DNA of 15,063 nt, taken from positions 1-15,063 of the forward strand of contig PHAF01000030.1 in the NCBI GenBank assembly GCA_002841605.1, written 5' to 3'. The translations under genes and the position numbers were made by a program. Below, in pieces: positions 7,993 to 15,063 of the stretch (within the stretch, counting starts at the first letter, position 1; each line of letters opens with the position of its first letter). The notes beneath the pieces were generated by a model. It saw nothing but the letters and a program-made list of their open reading frames with translations. It was not told the origin of the DNA and did no database searches. Source of the stretch: Firmicutes bacterium HGW-Firmicutes-10 (GTDB lineage: Bacteria > Bacillota_I > Bacilli_A > Erysipelotrichales > Erysipelotrichaceae).

Positions 7993-8021
7993 ATCATACC
8001 AAAAGAAAAGGACTCTTTAAA
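7993..8021 (-). promoter_or_regulatory. Candidate extended -10 promoter for the cssRS-like operon
   Basis: On the minus strand TTTAAA (8016-8021) and TATGAT (7993-7998) lie 17 bases apart, and TGG immediately before TATGAT gives an extended -10. Transcription would begin near 7986, only about a dozen bases before the regulator ATG. The -35 falls inside the loop of the glmM terminator. Support is from sequence match only. Confidence 0.42.
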
Positions 8022-8028
8022 GTCCTTT
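8001..8028 (-). terminator. Intrinsic terminator of glmM with the stop codon in its loop
   Basis: AAAGGACT (8021-8028 on the minus strand) pairs with AGTCCTTT (8007-8014) around a six-base loop and is followed by TCTTTT. The glmM stop TAA (8017-8019) lies inside the loop, so a ribosome finishing glmM would cover the hairpin. Confidence 0.65.
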
Positions 8029-9351
8029 AGTTTTAATCAGCTCGACCACTTCACCAACCAGCAGATTACATAGCTCTTCACTTTGTGCTTCAACCATGAC
8101 TCGCACCAGCGGTTCGGTCCCCGATGGGCGGACCAAGATACGCCCATTACCATGAAGTTGCTCTTCGAGCACTCGTATTTTCTCTTTTAACTGCTCATCT
8201 TCCATAACCGCTTGCTTATCGTTTACGCGAACATTCTTTAATAATTGCGGAAAAATCGCAACAGGTTCAGTAAGTGCTGCCAGAGATTGGCCAGAATCAG
8301 CCATGACTTCCAACAGTTTCATCGCTGTCAACAGACCATCACCGGTAGTAGCATGATCTTTAAAAATGATATGACCGGATTGCTCCCCGCCCAATTTTAC
8401 ATCCTGCAATAACATTTGCTCATAAACATATTTATCGCCGACCTGGGTTTGAATGTAATTAATGTCTTCCTTTTGCAAAGCTTTATACAACCCCAAATTC
8501 GACATAACAGTTGTGACTATTGAGTTCTTACTCAAACCATGATACTTCTTCAAATGTAATCCACAAGCGTACAATATCTTATCTCCATCAATCAGATTTC
8601 CAAATTCATCAACAGCAATCAGACGATCAGCATCTCCGTCAAACGCAAAACCCACATCCGCACCCAACTCAACGACTGCCTTTTGCAAATGCTGAGGGTG
8701 CGTCGATCCGCAATCGGTATTGATATTGATTCCATCCGGAGTATTATGAAACGCCCTGACATCGCAACCAAAACGGTTCAACATTCGTTGGGCCGTGGCA
8801 ACTGCCGAGCCATTTGCACAATCGATTACAACTCGCTTATTCTGACAATCAAATTCAAACAATGAAGCCATCCAATCCAAATATTTGTCCAACCCTTGCG
8901 AATAATCAAACGACTGACCTATTTCACCATCAACAGCAAAAGGGATCGTAACTTCACCATCGATATATCGCTCGATTTCAGCTTCGATCGAAGCAGAAAG
9001 CTTACTTCCCTGAGCATCAAATACCTTGATACCATTATCGTAATAAGGATTGTGAGAAGCAGAAATCATGACTCCGCAATCAAATCCTTCACTTTTAACC
9101 AGATAAGCAATGGCCGGAGTCGGTGCTACCTTAAGCAAGTATACATCACACCCGGCAGCCGTTGCTCCTGCAGTGATCGCAGCTTCAAACATCGCTGATG
9201 AAATCCGCGTATCCCGACCGATCAAAATTTTACCTTTCGATTCTCGCGAAAACAAATAACCTAAATAACTGCCCACAGCAAACGCTGTCTTAACTGTCAA
9301 CGAATCGTTCGCTTTTCCGCGAATACCATCGGTACCGAAATATTTGCCCAC
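8017..9351 (-). CDS. glmM: Phosphoglucosamine mutase GlmM
   Basis: A 444-residue enzyme that converts glucosamine-6-phosphate to glucosamine-1-phosphate on the way to UDP-GlcNAc and peptidoglycan. It starts GKYFGTDGIRGKAN, has the phosphoserine loop SASHNP with Ser99 as the catalytic residue, the Mg-binding DGDADR at 238-243, and the phosphate-binding RPSGTEP at 408-414. Length and motif order are normal for the family. The start is a GTG at 9351 with AGAGGAGA (9357-9364) ahead. It follows cdaR by 13 bases in the conserved cdaA-cdaR-glmM order. In Bacillus, Listeria and Lactococcus GlmM also binds and inhibits the cyclase CdaA; that is family knowledge, not visible here. Confidence 0.98.
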   Translation of the reverse strand: MGKYFGTDGIRGKANDSLTVKTAFAVGSYLGYLFSRESKGKILIGRDTRISSAMFEAAITAGATAAGCDVYLLKVAPTPAIAYLVKSEGFDCGVMISASHNPYYDNGIKVFDAQGSKLSASIEAEIERYIDGEVTIPFAVDGEIGQSFDYSQGLDKYLDWMASLFEFDCQNKRVVIDCANGSAVATAQRMLNRFGCDVRAFHNTPDGININTDCGSTHPQHLQKAVVELGADVGFAFDGDADRLIAVDEFGNLIDGDKILYACGLHLKKYHGLSKNSIVTTVMSNLGLYKALQKEDINYIQTQVGDKYVYEQMLLQDVKLGGEQSGHIIFKDHATTGDGLLTAMKLLEVMADSGQSLAALTEPVAIFPQLLKNVRVNDKQAVMEDEQLKEKIRVLEEQLHGNGRILVRPSGTEPLVRVMVEAQSEELCNLLVGEVVELIKTKGL

Positions 9352-9364
9352 ACTGATTCTCCTC

Positions 9365-10726
9365 TTATCTTATGACTTCTATAGATATGACTTGTTTCTC
9401 AGGTGTAAATTTCACCAGAGTCGTACCGCCATCCACATAAATAATGACATCTTGTAATCCTAATTCGATATTTAACATATCAATATAAACTTCCATGTTA
9501 TCCGCTGTGATACTCGCTATATTTTCTTCAGTACCAAATAATTCCACATTGGTATAGGCATCTTCCGGATCGACGATCGTAAAACGATACCCTTTTATAT
9601 TGTTGCGATAGCGGATCATAACATCTTCGACAATCCGTTTAATACCATCGCCCAACTTGATTTCCATATTGACTTTGGTCACGCTAGACTTTCTTACACC
9701 ACTTGGCAACGTTACCGTATAAACCAGATTGGTATCCCCGGTCAGCGTCGTAGCATTGATTGGAATACGCAATACATCGATTTTAGCCAATACCGATTCC
9801 GGAGCAAACAATGTAATTGAATTGTGATCCATCATAATCGTAGAAATCGCCTTGCCATTAGGAATCTCCCCAACAGGATCGACAATTACCGGAACAGTTT
9901 TCGATGGCGAGGTAACATTCACTGTCACATTGACCTCTGCAGGCATGATATCTGCGATAACACGGTTACCCAATTGATCATAGGCAACGATTGGAACTTT
10001 TTTGGTAAAGCCTCCCGTAACACCGGAAACATCGATAAATGCCTTAACAAAAGCAATGCTATCCAGAGTGCTTTGCGATGCCCGGACAATGATTTCACTG
10101 AGCTCAAGCTGAGGCTCGCCAAGAACATACTCCAAATCCATTTTGTTTACATTAACAAAGTCGTAATCCAAAATAAACTTTGCGGACACTTTACGGGTTA
10201 CTGTTACGATCGCCGTTGACGGTGTGACCGCAACATTGACACGTGGAGAAAAGTCAGTTGGCACCAAATTGATTTGATGAACACCTTCAGTCAAACCCGT
10301 TAAGTCAGCAACTACTTTATAACCGCCTTGATTTTTTGTCATCTGTATATCAGCAAGTTCACCAACCAACAAAGCATTGACTTTGACTGGCAAACCAGAT
10401 ATCTCATACACCTCATTATTTGCTATGACAGTAAGCGGGATATCAGGAATTTCCTCACCTGAACCACTTATTCCCGAACTGAAAATATCAGCACTGCCAA
10501 AGTTGATCGTTGCATACAATAATATTGCCAATACCAGCGATATAGGTTTTCCAAAACGCGGGTTAAAGAGCAGTTTATCGACCCATGCACTCAACCAGCG
10601 GATAACCCGTAAAACAGAAAGTTCAACACTTGCATAAGTCTTCGCAACTCTTTGACTTTGACTGGCTATTCGTTTGGCGATTTCAACTCTTTCATCCGTA
10701 GATTGACGTTGTGGTCCTTTTGTCAT
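9365..10726 (-). CDS. cdaR: YbbR-domain protein CdaR, regulator of CdaA
   Basis: A 453-residue membrane-anchored protein. A single hydrophobic segment at about 61-76 follows the typical DKLLFNPRFGK motif. The rest is extracytoplasmic and made of repeated YbbR domains, shown by recurring hydrophobic patterns such as VNVAVTPSTAIVTVTRKVSAKF and VNVTVNVTSPSKTVPVIVDPVG. About 50 mainly charged or polar residues precede DKLLF, longer than in the CdaR proteins I know, which start close to that motif. The ATG overlaps the cdaA stop (ATGA), and a GGAGGTGA inside the end of cdaA serves it. CdaR binds CdaA through the membrane region and modulates c-di-AMP synthesis in Firmicutes. Confidence rests on position and domain together. 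Confidence 0.93.
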   Translation of the reverse strand: MTKGPQRQSTDERVEIAKRIASQSQRVAKTYASVELSVLRVIRWLSAWVDKLLFNPRFGKPISLVLAILLYATINFGSADIFSSGISGSGEEIPDIPLTVIANNEVYEISGLPVKVNALLVGELADIQMTKNQGGYKVVADLTGLTEGVHQINLVPTDFSPRVNVAVTPSTAIVTVTRKVSAKFILDYDFVNVNKMDLEYVLGEPQLELSEIIVRASQSTLDSIAFVKAFIDVSGVTGGFTKKVPIVAYDQLGNRVIADIMPAEVNVTVNVTSPSKTVPVIVDPVGEIPNGKAISTIMMDHNSITLFAPESVLAKIDVLRIPINATTLTGDTNLVYTVTLPSGVRKSSVTKVNMEIKLGDGIKRIVEDVMIRYRNNIKGYRFTIVDPEDAYTNVELFGTEENIASITADNMEVYIDMLNIELGLQDVIIYVDGGTTLVKFTPEKQVISIEVIR

Positions 10727-11823
10727 GTTTGCTCACCTCCAGTCTTATCATCTGAATCATCAATTTTTGATTGATCATCAGTCAAATCAAGAGATAATTT
10801 TTCTTCAATCAACTCTTCGGTAACAAGTTTGCCGTTCGCAAACTGCTTGGCTGGTTTCTTTTTAAACCGCCTGAACAGTGTATCGGAACTTGTGCTTTCC
10901 TTATTAAAAGCAGGCGCAATGATTTCTTTGGCAGACAACGGCTGATCACCAATCGGCTCCGGCTCAGCTTCGACGATAGCTCCCTTACCGTCCTTAATCG
11001 CAAAAGGCATCCATCGCTCTTCCTGAGTCGGTTCATACTTAAGATCGGTTTCCTGATTCATAATCATCCGATGCAAATATTCGTGCAATTTCGTTCGTGT
11101 GACCGGTGTCAGTTTTCCTTCCTCAGCAATCGATACTTTCCCGGTTTCTTCCGAAACGATGATCGTGATGGAATCAGTGATTTCACTGATACCGATTGCT
11201 GCTCTGTGACGAGCCCCATAACGCGAAGGCAACTCCATGTTGGTCGGCGGGAAATAAGCGGAGGCACATGCGATCCGATCCCCTTGGATAATGACTGCGC
11301 CATCATGCAACGGTGTTGATGTAACAAAAATTGAACACAAAAGTTCGGACGTAACAACGGAGTTCATCGGTGTTCCGGTCTTGATGTAATCAAGTAATGA
11401 ATGAGATTGTTCCAGTGTGATTAATGCACCGGTTTGACTTTCGGACAATTGCATCGTAGCATTGACAAGCGAATCAATTAGCTGTTCGCGCTCATTCCCT
11501 GATAATGCGTTTAAGCGTGAGAAAACACTGGATTTACCCAAACGTTCCAAAAGTCCTCGGATTTCCGGTTGGAAAATAATGATAACTGCCAAAAACCCCC
11601 AAGTAACAAACATATCTGCCAACCAGGCGACCGTGCGGAAATTAAAAAATGTCGCAATTGATTTTATAAATAACACCAGAATGATCCCTTTGAAAATCTG
11701 GATCGTCCTGGAATTGTTTCTGACGATTCGGATAGTGTAGTACAACAGGATCCACATAAAAACGATATCAAAGAACATGCGCAGCACTTGAATGATCGTT
11801 TGAATGGTTGAGTAATTCAACAT
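10723..11823 (-). CDS. cdaA: Diadenylate cyclase CdaA
   Basis: A 366-residue membrane enzyme making cyclic di-AMP from two ATP. Three hydrophobic segments occupy about residues 8-85, and the catalytic DAC domain follows, with DGA at 174-176 (LHDGAVIIQG) and RHR at 205-207 (RYGARHRAAIG), both required for activity in the family. The start has AAAGGAGG seven bases ahead. From about residue 260 to 366 there is an extra tail of mixed charge: a proline and glutamate-rich stretch, a basic FRRFKKKPAKQ patch, then an acidic end (DDQSKIDDSDD). Bacillus CdaA is about 273 residues, so the tail is an addition. It heads the cdaA-cdaR-glmM operon, where c-di-AMP controls potassium and osmolyte uptake and wall homeostasis. 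Confidence 0.97.
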   Translation of the reverse strand: MLNYSTIQTIIQVLRMFFDIVFMWILLYYTIRIVRNNSRTIQIFKGIILVLFIKSIATFFNFRTVAWLADMFVTWGFLAVIIIFQPEIRGLLERLGKSSVFSRLNALSGNEREQLIDSLVNATMQLSESQTGALITLEQSHSLLDYIKTGTPMNSVVTSELLCSIFVTSTPLHDGAVIIQGDRIACASAYFPPTNMELPSRYGARHRAAIGISEITDSITIIVSEETGKVSIAEEGKLTPVTRTKLHEYLHRMIMNQETDLKYEPTQEERWMPFAIKDGKGAIVEAEPEPIGDQPLSAKEIIAPAFNKESTSSDTLFRRFKKKPAKQFANGKLVTEELIEEKLSLDLTDDQSKIDDSDDKTGGEQT

Positions 11824-11849
11824 GGTTCGTCCTCCTTTAAGCAGATTTA

Positions 11850-11858
11850 ATTATATCA
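11850..11858 (-). promoter_or_regulatory. Candidate extended -10 promoter of the cdaA operon
   Basis: TGATATAAT reads on the minus strand, a full TATAAT preceded by TG, 26 bases before the cdaA ATG. No good -35 was found at 16-18 bases, which an extended -10 can tolerate. The transcript would have a leader of about 20 bases carrying only the ribosome binding site. Confidence 0.5.
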
Positions 11859-11880
11859 CATCTTGGTTTGTTAAAAAACC

Positions 11881-12621
11881 TTACTTTTCGCTACCCCATA
11901 GTACCAGAAATTCAACGACCATTTTGATTTGATTCTCTTTTGTGACCGTCGCCATTCCGTCATCTTTTTGAAATCCGTAAGAACCAAACTGAGAATGATT
12001 CCCTCCTTGAATGACATAAAACTCGCTGTATGGTGAAAATTTGCTTTGTGCATCCGCAAATGCTGCCAAATTCAGTATTTTGTCTGATGATCCGCGAATA
12101 GAAATCATGCGGACATCACTGTCAGAAAAATCAGCCGAAGGATAAGAAGCAAGAAAACCGATGCCAATGACTTTCTCATTGTTTTTAGCCATTTGTGCAC
12201 CCATGACTCCGCCGAGAGAATGACCTACGACGTACCATTGTTTGACATCATCATATTTATCCATCCAAACTTTTCCGGCATTGATGTCAAAAACAGCAAG
12301 ATGAAATGGAAAAGATACGATAATGACCCTCTGCCTGGATTCTTGGGCTAATTGATAACCCAAAATAGCATATGCCCGATAGTCGACTTTGCCTCCGGGA
12401 TAGATGATCCAACCAACACTTTCATCCACACCTTCCGGAGTGATGACCAATGCTTTCTTCATGCCCATTTTTTCTTCAACGATTAAATCGCTTTGACGCT
12501 CGATCAAAACGATTGCTTCAACCGTCGGTTCATAATGTTGAAAAAGATAAACCGTAACCGCAAATATCAGTATCGCAATCAACGTAATTATTCTAAAATA
12601 TCTTGCTCTAGTTTTCCTCAT
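11881..12621 (-). CDS. Membrane-anchored alpha/beta hydrolase
   Basis: A 246-residue protein with an N-terminal hydrophobic anchor (about 10-28) after basic residues, so the catalytic part probably lies outside the membrane. The alpha/beta-hydrolase triad is visible: Ser135 in GHSLGG, Asp180 in RGSSDK, His209 in GGNHSQFG. The early strand IIYPGGKVDYRAY supplies the oxyanion region. This fits the small Abhydrolase_5 group; the substrate is unknown, esters or lipids being general guesses. AAGGAGA lies seven bases before the ATG. The next gene, cdaA, starts 57 bases downstream and appears to have its own promoter, and no strong terminator separates the two, so some read-through is likely. Confidence 0.9.
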   Translation of the reverse strand: MRKTRARYFRIITLIAILIFAVTVYLFQHYEPTVEAIVLIERQSDLIVEEKMGMKKALVITPEGVDESVGWIIYPGGKVDYRAYAILGYQLAQESRQRVIIVSFPFHLAVFDINAGKVWMDKYDDVKQWYVVGHSLGGVMGAQMAKNNEKVIGIGFLASYPSADFSDSDVRMISIRGSSDKILNLAAFADAQSKFSPYSEFYVIQGGNHSQFGSYGFQKDDGMATVTKENQIKMVVEFLVLWGSEK

Positions 12622-12676
12622 AGCAATCTCCTTGATTTGGATATAAGATCATTTTTAAACAACAATCTCTAACCAA

Positions 12677-12704
12677 TTAATATATTGTCACACTCTTGTA
12701 TTAT
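12677..12704 (+). promoter_or_regulatory. Candidate promoter for the TraB-family gene
   Basis: TTAATA (12677-12682) and TATTAT (12699-12704) are 16 bases apart on the plus strand, 37 bases before the ATG. The -10 overlaps almost exactly the -10 proposed for the divergent hydrolase gene. Confidence 0.35.
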
Positions 12705-12730
12705 AACCTATCTTTGATTACAATGTACAA
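12700..12730 (-). promoter_or_regulatory. Candidate promoter for the hydrolase gene
   Basis: On the minus strand a perfect TATAAT lies at 12700-12705 and TTGTAC at 12725-12730, with a long 19-base spacer. It is 78 bases before the hydrolase ATG. Confidence 0.4.
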
Positions 12731-12741
12731 GTGAGGTAAAC

Positions 12742-13908
12742 ATGAACACTTCCATAGTAACACTGACCATCGAAAATAAAACCGTAATTTTAGTCAAAAC
12801 AGCTCACGTATCCGCACAGAGTGTTTTGGATGTGAAAGAAACGATAGAGAATTATAAACCATCCACCGTATGTGTTGAACTTGATGCTCAACGCGCAAAA
12901 GCATTTACTGAGAAACAATCCTGGGAAAATGTTGATATCATATCCATCATCAAGAAAAAACAAGCCGGATTTTTAATGACCAATCTGATTTTGAGTTCAT
13001 ACCAGCGCAAACTGGCAAAACAGTTGGATATATCGGTAGGTGCCGAAATGATGCAGGCAATTCAGAGCGCCAAGGAAACAGGTGCGCGCGTCAAATATAT
13101 CGATCGCAATATCCAGACGACCTTTATGCGAATATGGCGCAATCTGGGATTATGGGAAAAAGCCAAACTGCTTACCGCTTTGATTTCAAGTATGCTCATT
13201 GATGAAGAAATCACGGAAGCAAAATTGGAAGAGCTGAAGCAATCCGACATGATTGAACTGGCATTAAAAGAAGTTGGCGGGAAATTTCCTTCCATCAAAA
13301 AGGGACTGGTCGATGAGCGGGATCAATATATGGCTCAAAGCATCAAACAAGCTTCTGGCGATATCATCGTCGCTGTGATCGGGGCTGCACATGCACCGGG
13401 AATCATACGCGAACTAAATAATACGCATAGTTTGTCAGAGCTCGATAAAATTCCAGAAAGGACCTGGTTCAGCAAAGCTGTCGGCTGGTTTATTCCTGGA
13501 TTGATTCTAATACTGATCCTGATAACATTCAGCTTTGACTCTTCGATTGGCGTTCGTCAAGTCATGACATGGATCATTTTTAACGGAGGCCTATCTGCTT
13601 TGGGAACTGCACTGGTTCTTGGTCATCCACTTTCCATACTGACCGCATTCGTCGCTGCGCCGATAAGCTCGCTGTCACCGTTGCTTGCAGCCGGTTGGTT
13701 TGCCGGGACCGTGGAAGCCATCGTGCGAAAACCGATGGTCTCTGACTTGGAAAGGATTAGTGAAGACGTACATACGTTGAAAGGGTTTTTATCCAATCGC
13801 TTCCTTCATGTCCTGCTAGTCGTAATGAGTGCAAATCTGTTCTCAACCCTTGGTACGATACTCTCCACAATGGAAATCTTCAAAAACTTCTTCGAAACGA
13901 TATTCTAA
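12742..13908 (+). CDS. TraB/PrgY-family membrane protein
   Basis: A 388-residue protein. The N-terminal half (1 to about 230) carries the three conserved motifs of the TraB/PrgY family: TAHVS at 20-24, CVELD at 44-48 and GAAHAPGI at 214-221. The usual first glycine of GTAHVS is replaced by Lys19. From about 245 several hydrophobic segments follow, suggesting four or so membrane passes with the motif domain on one side. PrgY of enterococcal plasmids reduces pheromone activity, and the wider family is proposed to be proteases of the Tiki/TraB/EreA fold; the function of this chromosomal member is unknown. The ATG is preceded by GAGGT at about six bases. It is the only complete rightward gene in the window and ends in a strong terminator. 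Confidence 0.9.
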   Translation: MNTSIVTLTIENKTVILVKTAHVSAQSVLDVKETIENYKPSTVCVELDAQRAKAFTEKQSWENVDIISIIKKKQAGFLMTNLILSSYQRKLAKQLDISVGAEMMQAIQSAKETGARVKYIDRNIQTTFMRIWRNLGLWEKAKLLTALISSMLIDEEITEAKLEELKQSDMIELALKEVGGKFPSIKKGLVDERDQYMAQSIKQASGDIIVAVIGAAHAPGIIRELNNTHSLSELDKIPERTWFSKAVGWFIPGLILILILITFSFDSSIGVRQVMTWIIFNGGLSALGTALVLGHPLSILTAFVAAPISSLSPLLAAGWFAGTVEAIVRKPMVSDLERISEDVHTLKGFLSNRFLHVLLVVMSANLFSTLGTILSTMEIFKNFFETIF

Positions 13909-13932
13909 AGGGGCAATCAAGCCCCTTTTTTT
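13909..13932. terminator. Strong intrinsic terminator shared by convergent genes
   Basis: GGGGC (13910-13914) pairs with GCCCC (13921-13925) around AATCAA, followed by seven T on the plus strand. It begins directly after the TraB-family stop codon. On the minus strand the last codons of the nucleotidyltransferase gene run into it, but only CTTT follows the hairpin there, so it is weaker in that direction. Confidence 0.85.
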
Positions 13933-14836
13933 ATTTCCATAAATCGAAAGGATATAATCCGCTCTCTTTCATTTTAGCCAAAGCTTCAACGACCGACGGT
14001 TTATCTTCTCGGTAAGTGACCCCAAACCAACGATCTGAGGAAGACAGCATCCTTACCTTAAATTGATCCTCTGCCAAACCTTCTCCGACTGCGGTTGGCA
14101 AGACATGCTCACACTTAAACGGATTGCTTTCTAGCTCATTTTTCAGAAAACGACGGAATACAAACTGAAAGTAAGGAAAAACAGCGGGAGTAAAACCCCA
14201 GTAATTCATTGAAACTTGACTCTTAGGATCGATGTCCGTCATTTGACCATCGACTTCGACCTTAAGTACTCCATCAACATAACCGATCTTTGGTCTCTCT
14301 ACGATTTTTTTCAAGAAACCACCCTCATTTTCGCAAATGGCACGTGTGACCATTCCGGAATGTGTAACTGTATTTTCCAAAATATACCCAACCATGGCAT
14401 ATTCATTATCCTTAATTTCATTGCTTAAAAAATCGTACATGACTTTAAATGAATTTCTGCCATAATAGTCATCTGCGTTGATGATCATAAAAGGTCCATC
14501 CAAAATATCCCGACAGGCCAACAGTGCATGAGTTGTTCCCCACGGTTTCTCGCGTTCTTGCGGATACTCGAACTCGCTTGGCAAGTCATTCATATTCTGA
14601 TAAGCATAAACTACATTCATATGTTTGCGGATTTTAAAACCTAATGCTTCTTCAAATGCCTTTTCATGTTCACTGCGAATAATCAAAACCACTGTTTCAA
14701 AACCCGCTTCTTTTGCATCATAAATCGAAAAGTCAATGATACTCTCACCGTTGCTGCCCACGGTTTCAATTTGCTTTAATCCACCATAACGACTGCCCAT
14801 TCCTGCGGCAAGAATGACTAATACTGGTTTTTTCAT
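13931..14836 (-). CDS. Sugar-phosphate nucleotidyltransferase
   Basis: A 301-residue cytoplasmic enzyme of the NTP_transferase fold. The nucleotide-binding signature LAAGMGSRYGGLKQ lies at 9-22, with Gly-Gly in place of the more usual Gly-x-x. The metal-binding pair Asp122/Asp123 is in INADDYYG. The KPWGTTHALLAC segment (near 98-109) fits the usual base-binding loop. Related proteins transfer a nucleotide to a hexose-1-phosphate (glucose-, mannose- or N-acetylhexosamine-type); the sugar and nucleotide cannot be told here. AGGGGAG lies about six bases before the ATG. The gene stands alone between a tRNA and the convergent TraB-family gene, so no pathway partner is visible. Confidence 0.88.
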   Translation of the reverse strand: MKKPVLVILAAGMGSRYGGLKQIETVGSNGESIIDFSIYDAKEAGFETVVLIIRSEHEKAFEEALGFKIRKHMNVVYAYQNMNDLPSEFEYPQEREKPWGTTHALLACRDILDGPFMIINADDYYGRNSFKVMYDFLSNEIKDNEYAMVGYILENTVTHSGMVTRAICENEGGFLKKIVERPKIGYVDGVLKVEVDGQMTDIDPKSQVSMNYWGFTPAVFPYFQFVFRRFLKNELESNPFKCEHVLPTAVGEGLAEDQFKVRMLSSSDRWFGVTYREDKPSVVEALAKMKESGLYPFDLWK

Positions 14837-14900
14837 AATTACTCCCCTTCAACAATGGATACCTCCATCATAAAACAACATGTGTCCATCAATCTATTAA

Positions 14901-14928
14901 ATTATAACGAATACAGACATAAAGTTAA
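14901..14928 (-). promoter_or_regulatory. Candidate promoter of the nucleotidyltransferase gene
   Basis: On the minus strand TTAACT (14923-14928) and a perfect TATAAT (14901-14906) have a 16-base spacer, 64 bases before the ATG. It begins three bases past the tRNA terminator, so the gene has its own start. Confidence 0.5.
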
Positions 14929-14930
14929 AT

Positions 14931-14951
14931 AAAAAAAGCACCATTCGGTGC
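14931..14951 (-). terminator. Intrinsic terminator of the tRNA-Thr transcript
   Basis: GCACC and GGTGC (14938-14951) enclose a GAAT tetraloop and are followed on the minus strand by seven T. It lies 13 bases past the CCA end of the tRNA. Confidence 0.85.
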
Positions 14952-14964
14952 AATATCGGCAAAA

Positions 14965-15038
14965 TGGTGCCGCTACCCAGAATTGAACTGGGAACTGAGC
15001 ATTACCATTGCTCCGTTTTACCATTGAACTATAGCGGC
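14965..15038 (-). tRNA. tRNA-Thr (anticodon GGT)
   Basis: A 74-base cloverleaf including an encoded CCA. The acceptor stem GCCGCTA / TAGCGGC pairs in all seven positions. The D arm has GTT / AAC with a loop containing GGT. The anticodon stem GAGCA / TGCTC encloses ATGGTAA, giving the anticodon GGT, which reads threonine codons ACC and ACT. The T arm is CCCAG-TTCAATT-CTGGG, with a short four-base variable loop before it. The discriminator base is A. The GGTAA in the loop is not a stop or intron signal; the stems close normally. Confidence 0.95.
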
Positions 15039-15063
15039 ATAGTGCATAAACAATGATAATAAA

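Noticed and set aside
11860..11880. GGTTT/AAACC repeat after the hydrolase gene as a terminator
   Set aside because: Only five weak base pairs without a following T run on the minus strand.
1..15063. CRISPR arrays, insertion-sequence ends, riboswitches, rRNA
   Set aside because: No regularly spaced repeats, no terminal inverted repeats flanking a transposase, and no leader resembling a known riboswitch were found on reading both strands.

Overview
The window reads as a chromosomal segment of a low-to-moderate GC Gram-positive-type bacterium (Bacillota or a close relative). The evidence is the cdaA-cdaR-glmM operon order, AGGAGG-type ribosome binding sites before most genes, short T-tailed hairpin terminators, and a two-component pair resembling Bacillus CssRS. 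UGA is used as a stop codon (after the cssR-like gene), so this is not a mollicute with a reassigned UGA. The genus cannot be fixed from the sequence alone.

Left part (1-5081, all minus strand). A large secreted repeat protein (signal peptide, GLUG repeats, Ig-like domains) runs off the left edge. Upstream of it lie a small degenerate receiver-like protein, a NarL/LuxR-type response regulator and its 7TM-PAS histidine kinase. Kinase and regulator form a tight operon. A perfect 32-bp palindrome separates them from the small receiver-like gene. An inverted repeat sits where the -35 element of the kinase promoter would be expected.

Middle gap (about 4953-5967). An AT-rich stretch without intact genes. 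At its right end is the decayed C-terminus of a large serine recombinase, which suggests a former mobile element between the left module and the housekeeping block.

Core block (5968-12621, all minus strand). In transcription order: a membrane-anchored alpha/beta hydrolase, then cdaA (c-di-AMP synthase), cdaR (YbbR-domain regulator) and glmM (phosphoglucosamine mutase), then a CssRS-like secretion-stress two-component system. glmM ends in a terminator whose loop holds its stop codon, and a candidate promoter for the two-component system overlaps that hairpin. Together the block concerns cell-wall precursor supply, c-di-AMP homeostasis and envelope stress.

Right part (12622-15063). A TraB/PrgY-family membrane protein is transcribed rightwards from a region shared with the hydrolase. 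It converges at one terminator on a leftward sugar-phosphate nucleotidyltransferase gene. A tRNA-Thr(GGT) with its own terminator closes the window.

Most of the window is ordinary. The parts most worth following are the left signalling/surface-protein module with its palindromes, and the coupling of the CssRS-like pair to the c-di-AMP operon. I found no system that I can defend as wholly new.
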